A program made the position numbers and the translations under genes. Shown piece after piece: positions 59,461 through 64,000 of a DNA stretch of 64,000 nt. Below the pieces are notes generated by a model. The model saw nothing but the letters and a program-made list of their open reading frames with translations, was not told where the DNA came from and searched no databases. Location: positions 678,971 through 742,970 of the forward strand of contig JANFAH010000032.1 of NCBI GenBank assembly GCA_024663395.1, read 5' to 3'. The DNA is from Pisolithus tinctorius. Lineage: Eukaryota > Basidiomycota > Agaricomycetes > Boletales > Pisolithaceae. Position 1 is the first letter of the stretch, and each line of letters starts with the position of its first letter.

Positions 59461-61019
59461 CCTTCCCATGTATCCTATGAGGCATTACAGTGTGTGATGG
59501 CATGTGGGGATCAATGCAAGATAGGTTCTATATGATCTTAAGACCAATTCAATGATATACACTAAGCTGTTGGATGTGTGAAATGTATTAGAAGCTAGGT
59601 GGTTTTGTTAGATTAGGCAAGTCATGCATAGTCTGAACACATCCACTCCAAGTTGTGAGAACCCACTTCCATTCTAAGTCTTTCATACTTATTGTTCACA
59701 TAATTAACTCTTGTGCCCTTATGCTTATTGTATTCACAGTGTCTTGCACTTATGTGCATGTTTCTTATTACTTATGAAGAATGTAGTGTGTCTCACAACA
59801 AGACAGCCCTTGTCATATAGCTCTGGGTTCAACACCCAAGTGTCTCAGTATTATTATACTCAGGGATATATAGTCTCACACTGTAGTTTTGTCACCTCAG
59901 ATGTTGTCACTACTCATGCATGACTGAGTATATTTGTATAGATATCTGTAAGGTTTGACCAATGACTGGTGGGGAACTGTACATTTTGAAGGAATTATAA
60001 GTTTTTATGCAAGTCCATTTACATCATTGACATTGCTAAGACAAGCAGCAGATACAGAAACAGGCACATGGTTGAAAATCCAGCCCTCACTGTAGTTTTC
60101 AAAGGCATCTGCATTAGCATTACTATAGGGGATTCTGTTGCACTGCTACATACATTGATTCAGACATTGAGCATCTCTAGAACAGAACAGTTGATCAACT
60201 TACAATATGTAGCATCAAGCACTTGGTAAGGGAAAGATCATTGCTATCCTGCCCTACTCCAATAGTTTCTTTGCTGAAGAAATATTAAGTGACCATGTCA
60301 TATCCATAAAGTTGTAACCTTACACATCTGATTTGCCTTTGCAATATCCACAAGAACAGGGACCAAAGCCTCCACATTTTCACCATATTCTTCAAAAGCA
60401 GCTGCTATAAGGGCAATGATTTTAGCTTGGACACCTGACATCTGATACTCCTTCACAGCAATCTTGAGGTGTCTTTCAACACCATGTTCATGTGTTGGAT
60501 CAACTTGCATCAAGAAATACAAGTACTCAAACACCAGAATGGACCCTGCAATGATAAGCCTGTGTGTATAAAAGACTATGAGGAAATATAAATCACCAAT
60601 ACCATGTTCTGCAATATACATAATTGGGCATTGCATAGAAGTTGACAATGTTGGCATTAGGAAGGGATTTGATGAAGGTGTGATTAGAGGCTGTGATATT
60701 TAGAATTATGTTCAATGAGAAGCACCACCATTTAGATGCTGAAACCTACCACCTAAACAAGGAATTATGGCTATCATGGCATCCAATTTTGATAAGAAAC
60801 TATGACTGCATACTAGCTGTAGATACTATTGATAAGTGGTGAATGCAGAGCAACAGCTGAAAGTTCATACATGCTGTGACAGGAAATTGAGGAGTTGAGA
60901 ACAACATAAATCAGGTAGGACTGACAGGCTGATGATTGCATTCAGAAGCATAAGGCTAAAGTGGAATTGCATGAGGGGGGGGCACTCACATCCTGAAAAT
61001 ATATTGTTAAGAGAGCCTT
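59461..61019. other. AT-rich, CpG-poor region with no recognised gene
   Basis: A minus-strand frame at 60298-60657 (119 codons, with HLKIAVKEYQMSGVQAKII) looks protein-like, but I cannot name a family, and no other exon was found. The remainder shows no repeat or gene. Confidence 0.3.
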
Positions 61020-64000
61020 TGGCATGCCTGCACTAAATCAGCTCACCAACTGCACAAGGCTAAGAAGCTATCCAGTGACCACAAGGAGTGAAATTTACCT
61101 CCTATGCAGCCAGGGCCAAAGAGGATGGAGTGAGCAGTGTCAGTATGGATGTGTCATCATTTACCATGGTTCCACTCACAAGCTGTCAACCCAAGGCCAT
61201 GAGGGTGGGAGCAAACATGTGTTCTAAGCTGCTCAGTGAGCACAAAGCAGCAAACATACCTCCTATCAAGCCAAACCCAAAGAGGAATGTAGGGGAAAGC
61301 ATGGTCAACAGGCATCTATCACTCCCTGCATAATTCCACATACTGACTAGCAACCCAAGTTCATCAGAGATAGCAAATGTAGTCAGCATGTATTCACCAA
61401 AACGTGCCATAACTCCACTCACTTCCTATCAACCCAAATAATATAGGGAAATGACAAGCATATTCAGCAAACACCACCACCTGCCAGGACTCCACCTACT
61501 GTCTACTGATCCAAATCCATAAGGTTGGAAGTAGATTGATCAACATGCATCCACCACTAACTGCAATCATCCCACTCACAATCTATCAAATAAATTCCAT
61601 TAGGGAGCAAGTGAACATGGTCAACAGTCATGCACCCCCACCTCCCATGACTCAACTCACTCGCTATCAATCCATGTCCATGAGAGAGGGAGAAAACATT
61701 TTCAGCACACATCCACTCTGGGCCATGAATTCACTCACTCCCTACCAACCCAGAGCAATGAGGGTGGAAGAAACATGATCAGCATACATCCACCACCCAT
61801 TGGCATTATGCCACTCACTCCCTATCACCCCAAATTCATAAGTGTGGGAGCAAGCAGGGTAAGTATGTAGCCATCGCCACTTGTAGGGAATCCACTGACA
61901 TGCTATCAACCCAAATTGGTGATGGTAGGAGCAATCATGATCAGCATGCATCCTCCAATACCTCACATGGTTCCACTTACTACCCACTAACCCCAAACCC
62001 ATGAGAGTGGGGGCAACATGAACATGAACAGTATGCATCCACCACCACCTATCATCACTCCACTCACATGCTAACAAAAGTCCACAAGAGCAGGAACAGT
62101 CATAGTCAGTCAGCATGCATACAATACACTATCACTTCATACTCACATCCTATCAGGCCAAGCCCATGAATGTGGAATTAAAAATGGTCAGCATAGATCC
62201 ATGACCAACTGCCATCTCTCCACTCACAATCTGCAAACCAGAGACCATGAATGCAGGAGCAAACATGGTCAACATATATCCAATACTGCCTCTCATCACT
62301 TCACTCACATCCTAGTTAATGAGGGTGGGAGAAAACATGGTCAGCATCCATCCACCACCACTTACCATCACTCCACTCACATACTAGTTAATAAGGGTGA
62401 GAACACACATGGTCAGCATGCATCCACAGGGCCACAACTGGCTGTCAAGACTCCACTCACAGACTATTAGCCCAAATCCATGAATAACTCAGTATGGATC
62501 CAAACCATCTGCCATCACCACACTCACAGACTATTAGCCCAAATCCATGAATTACTTAGTATAGATCCAAACCATCTGCCATCACCACACTCACTCCCTG
62601 TCCATCCAAGTCCATGAGTTCAGGTGCAAATATAGTCAACAGGTATCCACCCCTGTCATTCCACTCACTTGCTATCAACCCAAGTCCATGAGAATGAGAA
62701 CAAACATGCTCAGCATGTATCCATCACCACCTGTCATCATTCCACTCACATGCTATCAAGCCAGGTCAATGAGTATGGACACAGACACAGTCAGCATACA
62801 CCCACTATCACCTGCCATCACTGTACTCACAAGCTGTCATGGCAAATCCATGAAGGTGGAGACAAACATGGTCAGCATCTATTCACCACCTCCTAGCACT
62901 CCACTCACAAGCTATCAGCCCAAGTTCATGAGCATAGGAACAAACATAGTCACTATCCATGCAACACCAGTTACCATTGCTCCACTCACATGCTATAAAC
63001 CAAAGTATGAGGGCAAGTGCAAGTATGGTCATCATGCATCTACTGCTGCCTGTCATCACTTTACTCACCTCCTAATTAGTGAAGGTAAGAACAAAAATAG
63101 TCAGCATGTAACACCACCTCTCATCACTCTACTCACAAGCTAAGTCCATGAGGGTGGGAACAACAATTGTCAGCATGCATCCTCCTCCACCCACCATCAT
63201 TCCACTCACCCCCTACCAATCCAAGTACATGAGGATGGGAGTAAACATGGTCAGCATGCATCTACTACCACTTGTCATCACTCCACTTACAACCTAGCAA
63301 CCCAAGTCCATAAGGGTGGGCACAAGTATAGTTAGCATGCATCCACAACCCCTTCATCACTCCACCCACATTCTATTAGGCCCATAAGTGTGGAAGCAAC
63401 CATAGTCAGCATACATCTACCATCCCCTCTCATGACTCCACTCACATGCTAGCCAATGAGGGAGAAAACACACATCAATTATCAGCATGCATCCACAACT
63501 ACCCACCACAACTCCACTCACAATCTACAATTAGGTCAGAGCAAACTGGTCAGCATGCATCCACCACTGCTGTCCACCATGAGTACACTCACTGCCTATC
63601 AACCCAAGTCCATGTGCATAGGAGCAACTGTAGTCAGCATTTGTCAACCCCCATCATGACCCTCCACTTACCACCTAGCCAATGAGAGTGGGGGCAAATA
63701 TGGTCAGTATGGATTCACCACCACCTGCCATCACTCCACTCACATCCTGTTACACCCAAGTTCATGAGGATAAGAGCAATCATGGTAAGCATCCCTCCAC
63801 CTCCTTCCATCACTCCACTTACATTCTATCAAGTCAAATCCATGAGGGCAGAAGCAACCCTGGTAAGCACACATCCACCTCCTACATGGAGTTCACTTAC
63901 TCACTACCAATCCAAGTTGATGAAGGTGGGAGCAAGTATGATCAGCATTTCTCCACCATCTCCATCACTCTACTCACTCCCTACCAATCCAAGGTCAGCA
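61020..64000. repeat. Degenerate minisatellite, period about 80 bp
   Basis: The pattern CCACTCAC...CTATCAACCCAAGTCCATGAG with GTGGGAGCAAACATGGTCAGCATGCATCCACCACC recurs about every 80 bp from near 61020 to the right edge, some 35 imperfect copies. Between 61572 and 62059 successive CACTCAC landmarks are spaced 82, 79, 80, 80, 82 and 86 bp. A nearly perfect 67-bp doubling lies at about 62459-62592. Open frames inside it are by-products of the repeat. The array continues beyond the window. Confidence 0.85.

Noticed and set aside
61088..63685. Many open frames of 60-150 codons, such as 62688-63143
   Set aside because: They are produced by the 80-bp repeat being open in several frames; the reading frame is not kept from unit to unit.

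Overview
The window looks like a piece of a mushroom-forming basidiomycete (Agaricomycetes) genome. Genes are split by many short GT-AG introns, usually about 50-75 bp. The gene families seen are typical of that group: expanded F-box/LRR proteins, HET, HNH and NACHT-WD40 proteins, and a pogo-type transposon. No rRNA, tRNA or bacterial-style operon was recognised. Exon structures were worked out by hand from splice signals and family conservation, so internal boundaries are approximate unless given.

Layout. 1-5.3 kb holds an F-box/LRR gene cut by the left edge, a decayed 2-oxoglutarate/Fe(II) dioxygenase and a decayed second F-box copy. 7.5-19.0 kb is an old segmental duplication (about 7.5-12.6 kb and 14.1-19.0 kb). 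Each copy carries a small PPxY membrane-protein gene and a coiled-coil gene, and a broken HET-domain gene lies between the copies. 19.0-21.6 kb is a pogo/Tigger-like DNA transposon with 20-bp inverted repeats and TA target duplications. 22-31.5 kb is a cluster of four intronless GTPase genes resembling vertebrate immunity-related GTPases (IRG), wrapped around an intact thiamine pyrophosphokinase gene; a fifth copy is at 49.2-50.2 kb. 32-47 kb is mostly housekeeping: a CBP3/UQCC1 complex III assembly factor, a ZIP metal transporter, a GH15 family enzyme broken into about 34 small exons, and a PHO84-like phosphate transporter. 50.7-51.7 kb holds a decayed HNH nuclease gene. 54.3-59.5 kb is a large NACHT-WD40 (NLR-like) gene. 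From about 61 kb to the right edge runs a degenerate minisatellite with a period near 80 bp.

The most notable feature is the IRG-like family. All five proteins start Met-Gly-Gln, which looks like an N-myristoylation signal and matches the start of mouse Irga6. A short membrane or coiled-coil region of variable length follows, then a GTPase domain with an IRG-like P-loop and DxPG motif, and almost no C-terminal helical domain. One member has lost the DxPG glycine. The cluster shares the window with NACHT-WD40, HET and HNH genes, so the region may be a self/non-self or defence gene neighbourhood; that function is inferred, not shown by the sequence.

A second notable feature is a sharp drop in CpG inside the NACHT-WD40 gene, near 56.6 kb. 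The WD40 half and everything to its right have almost no CpG.
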